The translations under genes and the position numbers were made by a program. The notes under the pieces are model-generated. The model had not been told where the DNA came from, made no database searches, and saw nothing but the letters and a program-made list of their open reading frames with translations. Of a DNA stretch of 15,110 nt, positions 7,488 through 14,149 are shown piece by piece. The number at the start of each line of letters is the position of its first letter. The first letter of the stretch is position 1. Source of the stretch: CBDUQP01 sp965369385. Lineage in GTDB: Bacteria; Planctomycetota; Phycisphaerae; SM23-33. Where the stretch lies: assembly GCA_965369385.1 (NCBI GenBank), contig CBDUQP010000090.1, positions 1 to 15,110 on the forward strand, read 5' to 3'.

Positions 7488-8492
7488 GTGGCAGAAGCAC
7501 AAGAACTCGTCAAAAGCCTTATCGACTCAGGCATCCATTTCGGCCATCGCGCCAGCAACTGGAACCCGAAGATGAAACCGTATATCTTCGGACGTCGCAA
7601 TCTCATCCACGTAATCAACGTGAAAGAGACACTGCGTGGTATCCTCGCTGCCCGCAAATTCCTTGAGCGCATCGTCGCAGGCGGAAAGGACATTCTTTTT
7701 GTCGGTACGAAGCGTCAGGCTCGCAAAGCCGTCTCAGAGCAAGCCGCTTCACTCGATATGCACTGGGTAACCGACCGCTGGCTTGGCGGTACGATGACCA
7801 ACTTCATGGAAATTCGCCGACGCATTAGCCGGCTTGAAGAACTCGAGCAGATGGAAGCCGAAGGCACATTGGACGCCTACTCCAAGAAACAAGGTGCCAA
7901 GCTTCGTCGCGAACTCCGCAAGATACAGCGTAACCTCGGCGGCATTCGCAAAATGACAAAACTGCCCGGTGCCCTGGTCGTCATCGACCAGCGTCGCGAG
8001 ATTATCGGTATTCGCGAAGCACGAAAGCTCGGAATCCCCGTCATTTGCCTTATTGATACCGACAGCGATCCCGATTTCGTGGATATCGCCATACCGGGCA
8101 ACGATGACGCCATGCGTGCGATCAGCATCGTTTTGGGCTCACTTGCATCTGCCATCACAAACGGCAAGTCCTCACGCAAGGACTTCTCCAAGGAAGATGA
8201 AGGCGACGGCCCCAAGCGTAGAAGTCGCAGAGACACAACAGCCAGAGCAGAGGACGCTCCGGCCGGCGATGCGGTACCCGCGGTTACAGAAGCAGCTGTA
8301 GAAGCAGCTGTAGCCGCAGCTACAGAAACAGAAGCACCTGCGGCTGTGGAAACACCGGCAGCTGTAGAAGTCGCTCCCGAAGCTACAGAAACTCCTGCCC
8401 CGGTAGAAGCAGCCGCGCCCAAAGCAGCTCCCGAAGCACCTGCAACCGACGCAACCGACGCACCCGCCCCCGAGGCACCCAAGAGCGAGTAG
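7488..8492 (+). CDS. rpsB: 30S ribosomal protein S2 with long Ala/Pro/Glu C-terminal extension
   Basis: Small-subunit protein S2, needed to bring S1 to the ribosome. The GTG start at 7488 is set by GGAGG (7476-7480) seven bases upstream; an in-frame TTG at 7470 lies before that site and is rejected. The core (about 1-225) shows SLIDSGIHFGHR, YIFGRRNLIHVINVKET, GTKRQA, DRWLGGTMTNF, PGALVVIDQRRE and NDDAMRAI. After it comes a charged Lys/Arg/Glu linker and a low-complexity tail of about 80 residues of Ala, Pro, Glu, Thr and Val, making 334 residues against 241 in E. coli. Within the tail DNA, short AGAAGCAGCTGT-type repeats occur near 8289-8320. First gene of the rpsB-tsf-pyrH-frr cluster; tsf follows after 107 bases. 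Confidence 0.97.
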   Translation: MAEAQELVKSLIDSGIHFGHRASNWNPKMKPYIFGRRNLIHVINVKETLRGILAARKFLERIVAGGKDILFVGTKRQARKAVSEQAASLDMHWVTDRWLGGTMTNFMEIRRRISRLEELEQMEAEGTLDAYSKKQGAKLRRELRKIQRNLGGIRKMTKLPGALVVIDQRREIIGIREARKLGIPVICLIDTDSDPDFVDIAIPGNDDAMRAISIVLGSLASAITNGKSSRKDFSKEDEGDGPKRRSRRDTTARAEDAPAGDAVPAVTEAAVEAAVAAATETEAPAAVETPAAVEVAPEATETPAPVEAAAPKAAPEAPATDATDAPAPEAPKSE

Positions 8493-8551
8493 CTCACTTG
8501 CTTGCAGGCGGTATTGGATACGTAGTACCCTAAAAACAACAACGTACCTGT

Positions 8552-8576
8552 TCCGGCAGTGGTCTTATTGCCCGGA
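8552..8576 (+). promoter_or_regulatory. Hairpin in the rpsB-tsf spacer
   Basis: TCCGGCA (8552-8558) pairs with TGCCCGGA (8569-8576) with one bulged C and a ten-base loop. It lies 15 bases before the tsf ribosome binding site and has no T-tract, so it is not a plain terminator. It may be an attenuator or processing site between rpsB and tsf. Confidence 0.3.
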
Positions 8577-8599
8577 CTCAATCAGAATCAGGAGTAATC

Positions 8600-9388
8600 A
8601 TGGCAGCGATTACCGCAGCAACAGTTAAAGCTCTTCGCGAAGAAACCGGCCTCGGTATGATGGAATGCAAAAAGGCCCTCACCGCAGCCGATGGCGACAT
8701 CCAGGCCGCCAAAGATTCCCTGCGTGCCAAAGGCATGGCAATGGCAGACAAAAAGGCCAGTCGCGATACCAAGGAAGGCCTCGTTGCCATCAAGAAGGAT
8801 GACACCGGCGCTGTGATGGTGGCTGTCCAATGCGAGACGGACTTCTGCTCACGCAACGATATCTTCCAGGCTATGGTCAAGGAAGTTTGCGATATGGCCA
8901 TGAAGGCCGATGCCGGAAAAATCGAGGCGACTGACGAAATCACCGCATGCGTGCAGGCTACTCTTGCCAAGATCGGCGAGAACATGTCTTTGGCAGGCGG
9001 CATGAAGATTTGTGCGGAAAATGTCGGTAGCTACCTGCATCACAACAACAAGGTTGGCGTGCTGGTTGGCGTGGATGGCGAAATCTCCGACGAAACCCTT
9101 TCGGACCTGTGCATGCACATCGCATTTGCCAATCCGATGGGCCTGGCCGCTGAAGATATTCCTGCCGATATCGTCGCCAAGGAAAAGGAAATTGCCAAGC
9201 AGCAGGCGATCGAGTCCGGCAAGCCGGAAGAAATCGCCGAGAAGATGGTGGTCGGCAAGATTCGTAAGTTTGTCGAAGCCAACGCCCTGCTTGAGCAGGC
9301 TTTCATCCGCGATGATAAGAAGAAGGTCAAGGAACTCCTCGGCTCGGCCAAGATTAAAGCGTTTGCACGCTTCGCTATTGGCGAATAA
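8600..9388 (+). CDS. tsf: Translation elongation factor Ts
   Basis: Guanine nucleotide exchange factor that recycles EF-Tu-GDP in the cytoplasm. It has 262 residues (283 in E. coli). The N-terminal UBA-like domain reads VKALREETGLGMMECKKAL. The EF-Tu-contacting TDF motif is T80-D81-F82. The core has VGVLVGVDGE and LCMHIAFANPMGL, and the C-terminal part has EKMVVGKIRKFVEANALLEQ. The ATG at 8600 follows AGGAG by six bases. It lies 107 bases after rpsB, with pyrH 15 bases downstream, the usual order. Intact. Confidence 0.97.
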   Translation: MAAITAATVKALREETGLGMMECKKALTAADGDIQAAKDSLRAKGMAMADKKASRDTKEGLVAIKKDDTGAVMVAVQCETDFCSRNDIFQAMVKEVCDMAMKADAGKIEATDEITACVQATLAKIGENMSLAGGMKICAENVGSYLHHNNKVGVLVGVDGEISDETLSDLCMHIAFANPMGLAAEDIPADIVAKEKEIAKQQAIESGKPEEIAEKMVVGKIRKFVEANALLEQAFIRDDKKKVKELLGSAKIKAFARFAIGE

Positions 9389-9403
9389 TTAGACTCTTAC
9401 TCG

Positions 9404-10162
9404 ATGGATCAAACCAGGTACCTGATGGCTGATGGACCCGAATATCGGCGTATCCTGCTGAAACTTTCCGGCGAGAGCTTGTGCTTGTCCGGAAGTTTCG
9501 CGGTGGATTCAGAAGCGATCGGCAAGGTCGCGGCTGAGCTTGCCGATGTGGTCGATCTGGGCGTCCAGTTGGGAATAGTTGTTGGTGGCGGAAATTTCAT
9601 TCGAGGCCGACAGCTTACCGACGATCCCCACATTCAGCGGACAACCGCCGATAGCATGGGAATGCTTGCTACGGTTATCAACGCACTTGCATTGTGCGAT
9701 ACGCTTAACGGACGCGGGACGCCTGCGGTGGTTCTGTCGGCAGTGCCGATGCCTACCGTTTGTGAAGCCTTTACGCACCGCCAGGCCATGAAGCACCTTA
9801 ACAAGGGCCGCGTTGTGATTTTCGCCGGCGGAACGGGCAATCCGTTCTTCACGACGGATACCTGTGCGTCACTGCGTGCATGTGAAATTAATGCCGACGT
9901 ACTTATAAAGGCGACCAAGGTTGACGGTGTTTTTGATTCTGACCCTATGAAAAATCCCGACGCCAAGCGTTACGAGCATCTCACGTGCCGCAAAGCACTG
10001 GATGACAGGCTCGGTGTGATGGATTTGTCGGCTATATCCATGTGTATGGAGAACGATATTCCGATTCTGGTTCTCCAGGTTACCAAGGCCGGTAACCTGT
10101 TGGCCGCCGCCTCCGGTAAGACGGTTGGAACGCTCGTCGAGAACGAGCCAGGAGTTCAGTGA
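9404..10162 (+). CDS. pyrH: Uridylate (UMP) kinase
   Basis: Bacterial hexameric UMP kinase of the amino-acid-kinase fold; makes UDP from UMP and ATP in pyrimidine nucleotide synthesis. It has 252 residues from the ATG at 9404. Motifs: RRILLKLSGESL near the N-terminus, GIVVGGGNFIRG, DSMGMLATVINALAL, AGGTGNPFFTTDTCASLR and ADVLIKATKVDGVFDSDP. The start is not decided: 9404 lacks a clear ribosome binding site, whereas an in-frame ATG at 9425 has AGG seven bases upstream and would give 245 residues. It sits 15 bases after tsf, and its TGA directly abuts the ATG of frr, so frr translation is probably coupled. Intact. Confidence 0.97.
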   Translation: MDQTRYLMADGPEYRRILLKLSGESLCLSGSFAVDSEAIGKVAAELADVVDLGVQLGIVVGGGNFIRGRQLTDDPHIQRTTADSMGMLATVINALALCDTLNGRGTPAVVLSAVPMPTVCEAFTHRQAMKHLNKGRVVIFAGGTGNPFFTTDTCASLRACEINADVLIKATKVDGVFDSDPMKNPDAKRYEHLTCRKALDDRLGVMDLSAISMCMENDIPILVLQVTKAGNLLAAASGKTVGTLVENEPGVQ

Positions 10163-10723
10163 ATGCCCAGCGATGAAATTATAATGGACGTTGAGGAGCA
10201 GTTTGAGTCGGCCTTGGATTATCTCCGCAAGGAATTCCGCGGCGTACGAACTGGCAGAGCCTCTTCCGGCTTGGTTGAGCATATTAAGGTAGATTACTAC
10301 GGTTCGCCGACGGACCTGAGGCAGATGGCGTCTATCGCCACGCCCGAGCCCGCCCTGATCGTAATCAAGCCGTTTGACCCATCCGGTATCAAGGATATCG
10401 AGAAGGCGATTTATGCTTCGGACTTGGGCATTACTCCGAGTGTTGACGGGAAGATAATTCGGCTGAAAGTTCCGCCACTTTCTATCGAACGAAGAAATCA
10501 ATTGGCTGGACAGTTGAAAAAGATGGCCGAAGCGTCTAGAGTTTCCATTCGCAATGCCCGCCGCGACGGGAACAAGGAAGCCGACGTGCAGCAGAAGGCC
10601 TCCGAAATGACCGAAGACGAAGCCAAGAAGTGCAAAGAAGATATCCAGAAGATGACCAAGGATTACGAAGACAAGGTCACCACCCTTCTGGATGCCAAGA
10701 CCAAGGAGATTCAGGATACGTAA
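10163..10723 (+). CDS. frr: Ribosome recycling factor
   Basis: Splits the post-termination ribosome together with EF-G. It has 186 residues (185 in E. coli). Characteristic segments are YLRKEFRGVRTGRAS, VDYYGSPTDLRQMASI, the KPFDPSGIKDIEKAI stretch, LGITPSVDGKIIRLKVPPLS and a C-terminal helix with IRNARRDGNKEAD. The ATG starts on the base after the pyrH TGA, with AGGAG (10150-10154) inside the end of pyrH. Last protein gene of the cluster. No terminator hairpin is seen between it and tRNA-Lys 35 bases on, so read-through into the tRNA is likely. Confidence 0.97.
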   Translation: MPSDEIIMDVEEQFESALDYLRKEFRGVRTGRASSGLVEHIKVDYYGSPTDLRQMASIATPEPALIVIKPFDPSGIKDIEKAIYASDLGITPSVDGKIIRLKVPPLSIERRNQLAGQLKKMAEASRVSIRNARRDGNKEADVQQKASEMTEDEAKKCKEDIQKMTKDYEDKVTTLLDAKTKEIQDT

Positions 10724-10758
10724 TAGGCCTGACCGCGTTATATTATGTTTGTTTAGGA

Positions 10759-10831
10759 GGGGGAGTAGCTCAGTTGGCAGAGCAACTGCCTTTTAAGCAG
10801 TAGGTCCTGGGTTCGAGCCCCAGCTCCCTCA
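10759..10831 (+). tRNA. tRNA-Lys (UUU)
   Basis: Complete 73-base cloverleaf. Acceptor GGGGGAG pairs with CTCCCTC (one G-U), discriminator A at 10831. D arm GCTC/GAGC. Anticodon stem ACTGC/GCAGT with loop CTTTTAA and anticodon TTT at 10792-10794. T arm CTGGG-TTCGAGC-CCCAG with variable loop AGGTC. CCA is not encoded. It is followed by an integrase remnant, so it is a candidate integration target. Confidence 0.97.
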
Positions 10832-10871
10832 GTCGTTGTCAGTAAAGGGGTGATGTATAAGGCGGCCGGTT

Positions 10872-10913
10872 GGTAGGATAGTTGTGGTTTACTCTGCAGT
10901 TTACTATTCTACC
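10872..10913. repeat. Dyad and direct repeat between tRNA-Lys and the integrase remnant
   Basis: GGTAGGATAGT (10872-10882) pairs with ACTATTCTACC (10903-10913) over 11 positions with one G-U. Overlapping it, GTTTACT occurs twice with a 12-base period (10887-10893 and 10899-10905). The site might be integrase-binding arm sequence or a leader of the integrase gene. Function is not shown. Confidence 0.4.
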
Positions 10914-10927
10914 CGAAAGGCTGACTT

Positions 10928-11409
10928 ATGAAGCCCTTTGGAACACTCTTCACTAATGCCAAAGGTAGATGGTATTGGCTCTATTGGGACACGACGGTTC
11001 CCCCCAAGACACGCACCACCAAGGCCCTTATCCCCCGAGGGCTAGCGATATGCCACCAAGAATCGTCGAAGCAGTCCGCAAAGACGTACTGGGGCAGGCT
11101 GCAGTCAGTGCCCACATTCCGGCCTCCCGCCACCCTGAGACATGGCTTGAGCAATTCCGAGAGATTGACGTGAAGACCAAGCTGCCCAAGGTGTCGGCCG
11201 AGACCGTTCACTCCCATCGCAACGCTATCTCCAAGTTCTGCAAATTCCTCGTTCGACGCAGCATACTTGATACGAACCCAGCCCGTCTTGTGGAAGTACC
11301 GAAGATTCGCAAGACACCCCCTCGGTATCTAACTGATGCCCAGGCGAAGCTATTCCTGCGAGCATTCAGCGGAAAAGTGCTCGCGGACTCAGCCGACGGC
11401 CACAAATAG
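10928..11409 (+). pseudogene. Tyrosine integrase remnant, frameshifted and lacking its catalytic domain
   Basis: The ATG at 10928, preceded by AAAGG, opens a frame whose start (GTLFTNAKGRWYWLYWDT) looks like the N-terminal arm-binding domain of phage-type integrases. After a C5 run at 11032-11036 the similarity moves to the frame one base back. One extra C in that run would join the two into a single frame of about 160 residues. The second part is a core-binding SAM-like domain: WLEQFREIDVKTKLP, VHSHRNAISKFCKFLVRR, NPARLVEVPK, RYLTDAQAKLFLRAF. The frame ends at TAG (11407-11409) just where the catalytic domain should begin. No R-HxxR-Y region is seen in the following 230 bases in any frame I read. 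It lies 97 bases after tRNA-Lys, the classic place for an integrase, and so probably marks a decayed integrated element. The single-base shift alone could be a sequencing error; the missing catalytic domain could not. Confidence 0.75.
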
Positions 11410-11527
11410 CATCTGCTGCGATCCACCTTCGCGGTTGGTCCTCTCCCCATATCTGGTCCATCAGGCCGTATGTTGACAGGCAAAACAGCTTTCCCTAGAA
11501 CAAGTGCTGTAAGATCTCACTTTCATG

Positions 11528-11558
11528 GTTACATTCCCTAAAACCACTGTTGTATAAT
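11528..11558 (+). promoter_or_regulatory. Promoter of the KamA-family gene
   Basis: A perfect TATAAT (11553-11558) with GTTACA (11528-11533) as a possible -35 box at a long 19-base spacing. Transcription would start near 11565, leaving a leader of about 77 bases. The flanking 232-base spacer (11410-11641) holds no gene and is visibly more AT-rich than the housekeeping genes. Confidence 0.5.
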
Positions 11559-11641
11559 GTTATGTTCGGTCTTCAAGAATTAGATCCTAAATCCAGCAGC
11601 GTTGATCATAAAAAAACTCTCAGAAGAGATAGAAAGCAATC

Positions 11642-12826
11642 ATGTGTAAATCGAACGTAAAAGAGGAATCCGAACAACTGGACACCATTGATTTTCGCAA
11701 ATTGGCATGGAATGCCGAACTCGCGAATAACGTTAATTCTCTCAAAACACTTAAGCTGTATCTTACGTTGACGCAAGAGGAAGAACGCTCCATACAGGAG
11801 GTGTCGGAGCATCATCCCATGAATGTCCCGCGCTACTATCTAAGTCTCATTGACCCCTCCGATCCCAACGACCCCATTCGCAAACTCGCCATTCCCACGG
11901 CAGATGAGTTGGTTGTGGCCGGTCAGATGGGTGCAACGACTGGAGATCCCTACGGTGACGACAAACACGATAAGGGCAACGGGGTGCTACACAAGTATCC
12001 TTACTCAGCTTTGGTAGTGGCCACCGAATACTGTGCCATGTATTGCCGCCACTGCTTCCGCAAACGCATGGTGGGGCTACCCAACGACAAAACCGTCGAG
12101 AACTTCCAGAATGCCGCCAAGTACATTGCCGAACACGAGGAAATTAGCAATGTGATTATTTCTGGTGGTGATCCCATGATGCTGCCCACCAACGTCATCG
12201 CCCAGATGCTGGACGCCTTAAAGGACATCGACCATTTGGACTTTGTACGAATCGGAACCCGTACCCCCGTGGTGTATCCCCAGCGATTATTAGATGAAGA
12301 GTTAATCGAAGTACTTCGCGATTTCAACCAACACAAAACGCTCTACATACCGACACACTTTAACCACGTTAATGAAATCACAGAGCTGTCCACAGAGGCC
12401 GTGATGCGCATCCGCAATGCCGGTATCACCGTTAACAATCAGGCCGTGTTCCTCAAGGGTGTCAATGACAGCGTGGAGAACCTTGTAGACCTGATGACCG
12501 GATTAACCAGGATCGGAGTGAACCCCTACTACCTGTATCAGTGCATGCCCGTCTCGCGTGTTCGACATCACTTCCAGGTACCTCTGAAGCGCGGCGTGGA
12601 TATAGTGGCCGAAGCCAAACGCCACCTGGACGGATACGCCAAGCGATTCAAGTTCATCATGGGGCATGACATCGGTAAAATTGAGATCTGCGGACGCAAG
12701 GAGGACATTTTAGTCATGAGCCAAATCCACTCTCGGCCGGAGCATCCTGAAGAAGCATCCCGTATTCTAATGGGCCATCTGACTGAAAACGCTGGTTGGC
12801 TCGACGACCTTGACTTGATGGAATAA
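11642..12826 (+). CDS. KamA-family radical SAM / PLP enzyme (aminomutase-like, substrate unknown)
   Basis: 394 residues. The radical SAM cluster motif is C131-AMY-C135-RH-C138 followed by FRKR, then SGGDPMML and the strongly KamA-like VRIGTRTPVVYPQR. Known family members (lysine or glutamate 2,3-aminomutase, EpmB) use a 4Fe-4S cluster, S-adenosylmethionine and pyridoxal phosphate to move an amino group from carbon 2 to carbon 3. The candidate PLP lysine is K346 in MGHDIGKIEI, aligned by eye with the GGGGK of clostridial lysine aminomutase. The lysine-binding aspartates of that enzyme appear replaced: the YQCD position reads YQCM (M302), and the VVDAPG aspartate falls on G341. Substrate is therefore probably not simply lysine. 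It has its own promoter and no acetyltransferase (ablB) or EF-P gene beside it. Location behind a tRNA and integrase remnant makes horizontal gain plausible. Confidence 0.9.
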   Translation: MCKSNVKEESEQLDTIDFRKLAWNAELANNVNSLKTLKLYLTLTQEEERSIQEVSEHHPMNVPRYYLSLIDPSDPNDPIRKLAIPTADELVVAGQMGATTGDPYGDDKHDKGNGVLHKYPYSALVVATEYCAMYCRHCFRKRMVGLPNDKTVENFQNAAKYIAEHEEISNVIISGGDPMMLPTNVIAQMLDALKDIDHLDFVRIGTRTPVVYPQRLLDEELIEVLRDFNQHKTLYIPTHFNHVNEITELSTEAVMRIRNAGITVNNQAVFLKGVNDSVENLVDLMTGLTRIGVNPYYLYQCMPVSRVRHHFQVPLKRGVDIVAEAKRHLDGYAKRFKFIMGHDIGKIEICGRKEDILVMSQIHSRPEHPEEASRILMGHLTENAGWLDDLDLME

Positions 12827-12837
12827 TAGACTTTTAA

Positions 12838-12954
12838 TGCCTGCACAAAGGTAGTACCACCCCAACCAGTCAATTGAGCTGACACGGAACAATGCCTGTT
12901 GTTATTCCAATCGCACTATGCCGTGTCAGCTCATCTCAAACGTTGACGCAGGCA
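12838..12954. repeat. Nested palindromic region downstream of the KamA-family gene
   Basis: Three inverted repeats share nearly the same centre. The outer is TGCCTGC (12838-12844) / GCAGGCA (12948-12954). The middle is a perfect 13-bp TGAGCTGACACGG (12875-12887) / CCGTGTCAGCTCA (12921-12933). The inner is AACAA (12888-12892) / TTGTT (12899-12903). There is no T-tract, so it is not a textbook terminator. It could still end or stabilise the kamA-family mRNA, or be a small miniature element or structured RNA. Confidence 0.55.
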
Positions 12955-12985
12955 GATAGAAAAACAGAATTATATTAATCCGCAG

Positions 12986-13016
12986 CCGGCCCGGGATAGC
13001 AAAGTTCCGGGGCCGG
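12986..13016. terminator. GC-rich hairpin, possible terminator for the minus-strand DUF898 fragment
   Basis: CCGGCCCGG (12986-12994) pairs with CCGGGGCCGG (13007-13016) with one bulge and a 12-base loop. On the minus strand it lies 28 bases beyond the end of the DUF898 fragment and is followed by an AT-rich GATTAATATAATT, not a true T-run. It would also serve the plus strand only weakly. Confidence 0.4.
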
Positions 13017-13044
13017 AACATCTCTCCTTGTTGAATCGAATCGA

Positions 13045-13302
13045 TCATTCCTTGTCCGAAATGGTAATACCTTCCAACTCAAACTTCAGCATGCCACAGA
13101 TGAACCACGGGCCGTAGATTCCCGCTGTGATGACCGTCAGCAAGTATCCGCCCAGCAGCGTGCCGAACAGCGCGCCGCCCGTGCCGGTGAATTCGAACTT
13201 CACCTGCCCCGTCTCTGCCTGCAGGCTGGTGTTGCGAGCGATGTACCTGTTAATCATCATCAGGAACCAGGGGTAGTAGATCCCAACGATAAATAGAGGA
13301 TC
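13045..13302 (-). pseudogene. 5'-truncated DUF898 (YjgN-like) membrane protein fragment
   Basis: The strand reads VGIYYPWFLMMINRYIARN, then VKFEFTGTGGALFGTLLGG and YLLTVITAGIYGPWFICGML. This is the end of one DUF898-type repeat followed by a complete second one (FTGTGG, hydrophobic segment, GIYxPW). DUF898 proteins are membrane proteins of unknown function. The first usable ATG is at 13260, giving 71 residues, but the family-like sequence begins about 14 codons earlier in the same open frame (to about 13302), where no ATG, GTG or TTG exists. The sequence before that point is no longer membrane-like and is the end of the GntR gene in another frame. The gene therefore seems to have lost its 5' end at or near 13302-13316. 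A short functional 71-residue protein remains possible. Confidence 0.55.
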
Positions 13303-13313
13303 GATGCGATTCG

Positions 13314-14015
13314 CTACTGGTCGTCCGAATCGCTGCCAGCAAGGAGATGGGATCGCGTGAGCGCTACCGCCTGGGCCAAATCGCCGGCCTGGATGACTTC
13401 GGCGATTGCCCGGTGCTCATCGGTTACGCGCTTTCGCGTTTCGGGGCTATCCAGGCAGGGGTGGCTCGGCCCGGCGAAGAACTGTGCTCTGAGTAGCTGC
13501 CCGAATACCAGCATAGCCGGATTGTGCGTTGCATCGAGGATGGCGTGATGGAATTTGCGGTCCAATGCTTCGATGAGGTCCTGGGCAGCAGCGTCGTCCA
13601 GCAGATCCTCCATCTGTTCGATGGTGTCCAGCATTGCCAGTAAATCGCGGCTTCGATGGCGTTTGCATGCCAGCATAACGGCTTCGGATTCGATTGCTAC
13701 ACGAGCTTCCAGCAGATTAGCGGGCGTGCAACTGCGTCGAAGGAGCTGCCAGGAGATCGGCTCGACAAGTTCGCTGACCGCAGGGTCCATCACCACCGTG
13801 CCCCCCTTGCGACGGCGAACTACGACCCCCTCCTGCTCCAGAATGCTCATCCCCTCGCGGAGGCGCCGCAGACCGATCCGGAAGTGCTTCTGCAGCTCTT
13901 CCTGCGTGGGCAGCTTGCTGCCGGCCTGGATGTTGTTGGCGAGGATATATTCCTTGATGCAACGAGCGACGGCAACCGGGCCGGATTCTTTGATGACCTG
14001 CGCACTCCTTGACAT
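13314..14015 (-). CDS. FadR-subfamily GntR transcriptional regulator
   Basis: DNA-binding repressor or activator, usually responsive to a small carboxylate ligand. The start chosen is the ATG at 14015 (233 residues). An ATG at 14036 would add seven residues, but it lies inside the apparent promoter. The N-terminal winged helix has GSKLPTQEELQKHF, LRRLREGMSILEQEGVV and a wing RRRKGGTVV. The C-terminal FCD domain has LLEARVAIESEAV and the metal-binding pattern D152-x3-H156 ... H201 ... H223 (DRKFH, DEHRAI, TRSHLL). It is divergent from the glycosyltransferase gene and lies directly before the truncated DUF898 fragment, with its TAG at 13314-13316 at the apparent junction. Targets are unknown; autoregulation and control of the divergent gene are plausible. 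Confidence 0.9.
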   Translation of the reverse strand: MSRSAQVIKESGPVAVARCIKEYILANNIQAGSKLPTQEELQKHFRIGLRRLREGMSILEQEGVVVRRRKGGTVVMDPAVSELVEPISWQLLRRSCTPANLLEARVAIESEAVMLACKRHRSRDLLAMLDTIEQMEDLLDDAAAQDLIEALDRKFHHAILDATHNPAMLVFGQLLRAQFFAGPSHPCLDSPETRKRVTDEHRAIAEVIQAGDLAQAVALTRSHLLAGSDSDDQ

Positions 14016-14022
14016 ACCATAT

Positions 14023-14052
14023 AGGATACAAAACATGAACCAATTGCGTCAA
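14023..14052 (-). promoter_or_regulatory. Promoter of the GntR gene, giving a leaderless or near-leaderless mRNA
   Basis: On the minus strand TTGACG (complement of 14047-14052), an 18-base spacer and TATCCT (complement of 14023-14028). The start of transcription would fall at about 14016, at the ATG at 14015. No ribosome binding site is seen, consistent with a leaderless message. Confidence 0.5.
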
Positions 14053-14111
14053 CAATGATAACGAGTGCCGTTTTGCCGAAAGACAGTAGACCGGCATCGC
14101 TGCACAAGGTT

Positions 14112-14140
14112 TTGACGGCGGCTGGCCTGTTGGGTACACT
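14112..14140 (+). promoter_or_regulatory. Promoter of the glycosyltransferase gene, near-leaderless
   Basis: TTGACG (14112-14117), a 17-base spacer and TACACT (14135-14140). Transcription would begin near 14147, only a few bases before the ATGs at 14150 and 14153. No Shine-Dalgarno sequence is present. Confidence 0.5.
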
Positions 14141-14149
14141 TCGTCCATC

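Noticed and set aside
7877..8581. Minus-strand open frame of 234 codons across rpsB
   Set aside because: Antisense to S2 and its Ala-rich tail; the Ala/Ser-rich translation is produced by the repeats in that tail.
10999..11036. Programmed -1 frameshift in the integrase remnant at the C runs
   Set aside because: The runs do not form a proper X-XXY-YYZ heptamer in the zero frame, and the joined protein would still lack its catalytic domain; simple decay or an indel error explains it.
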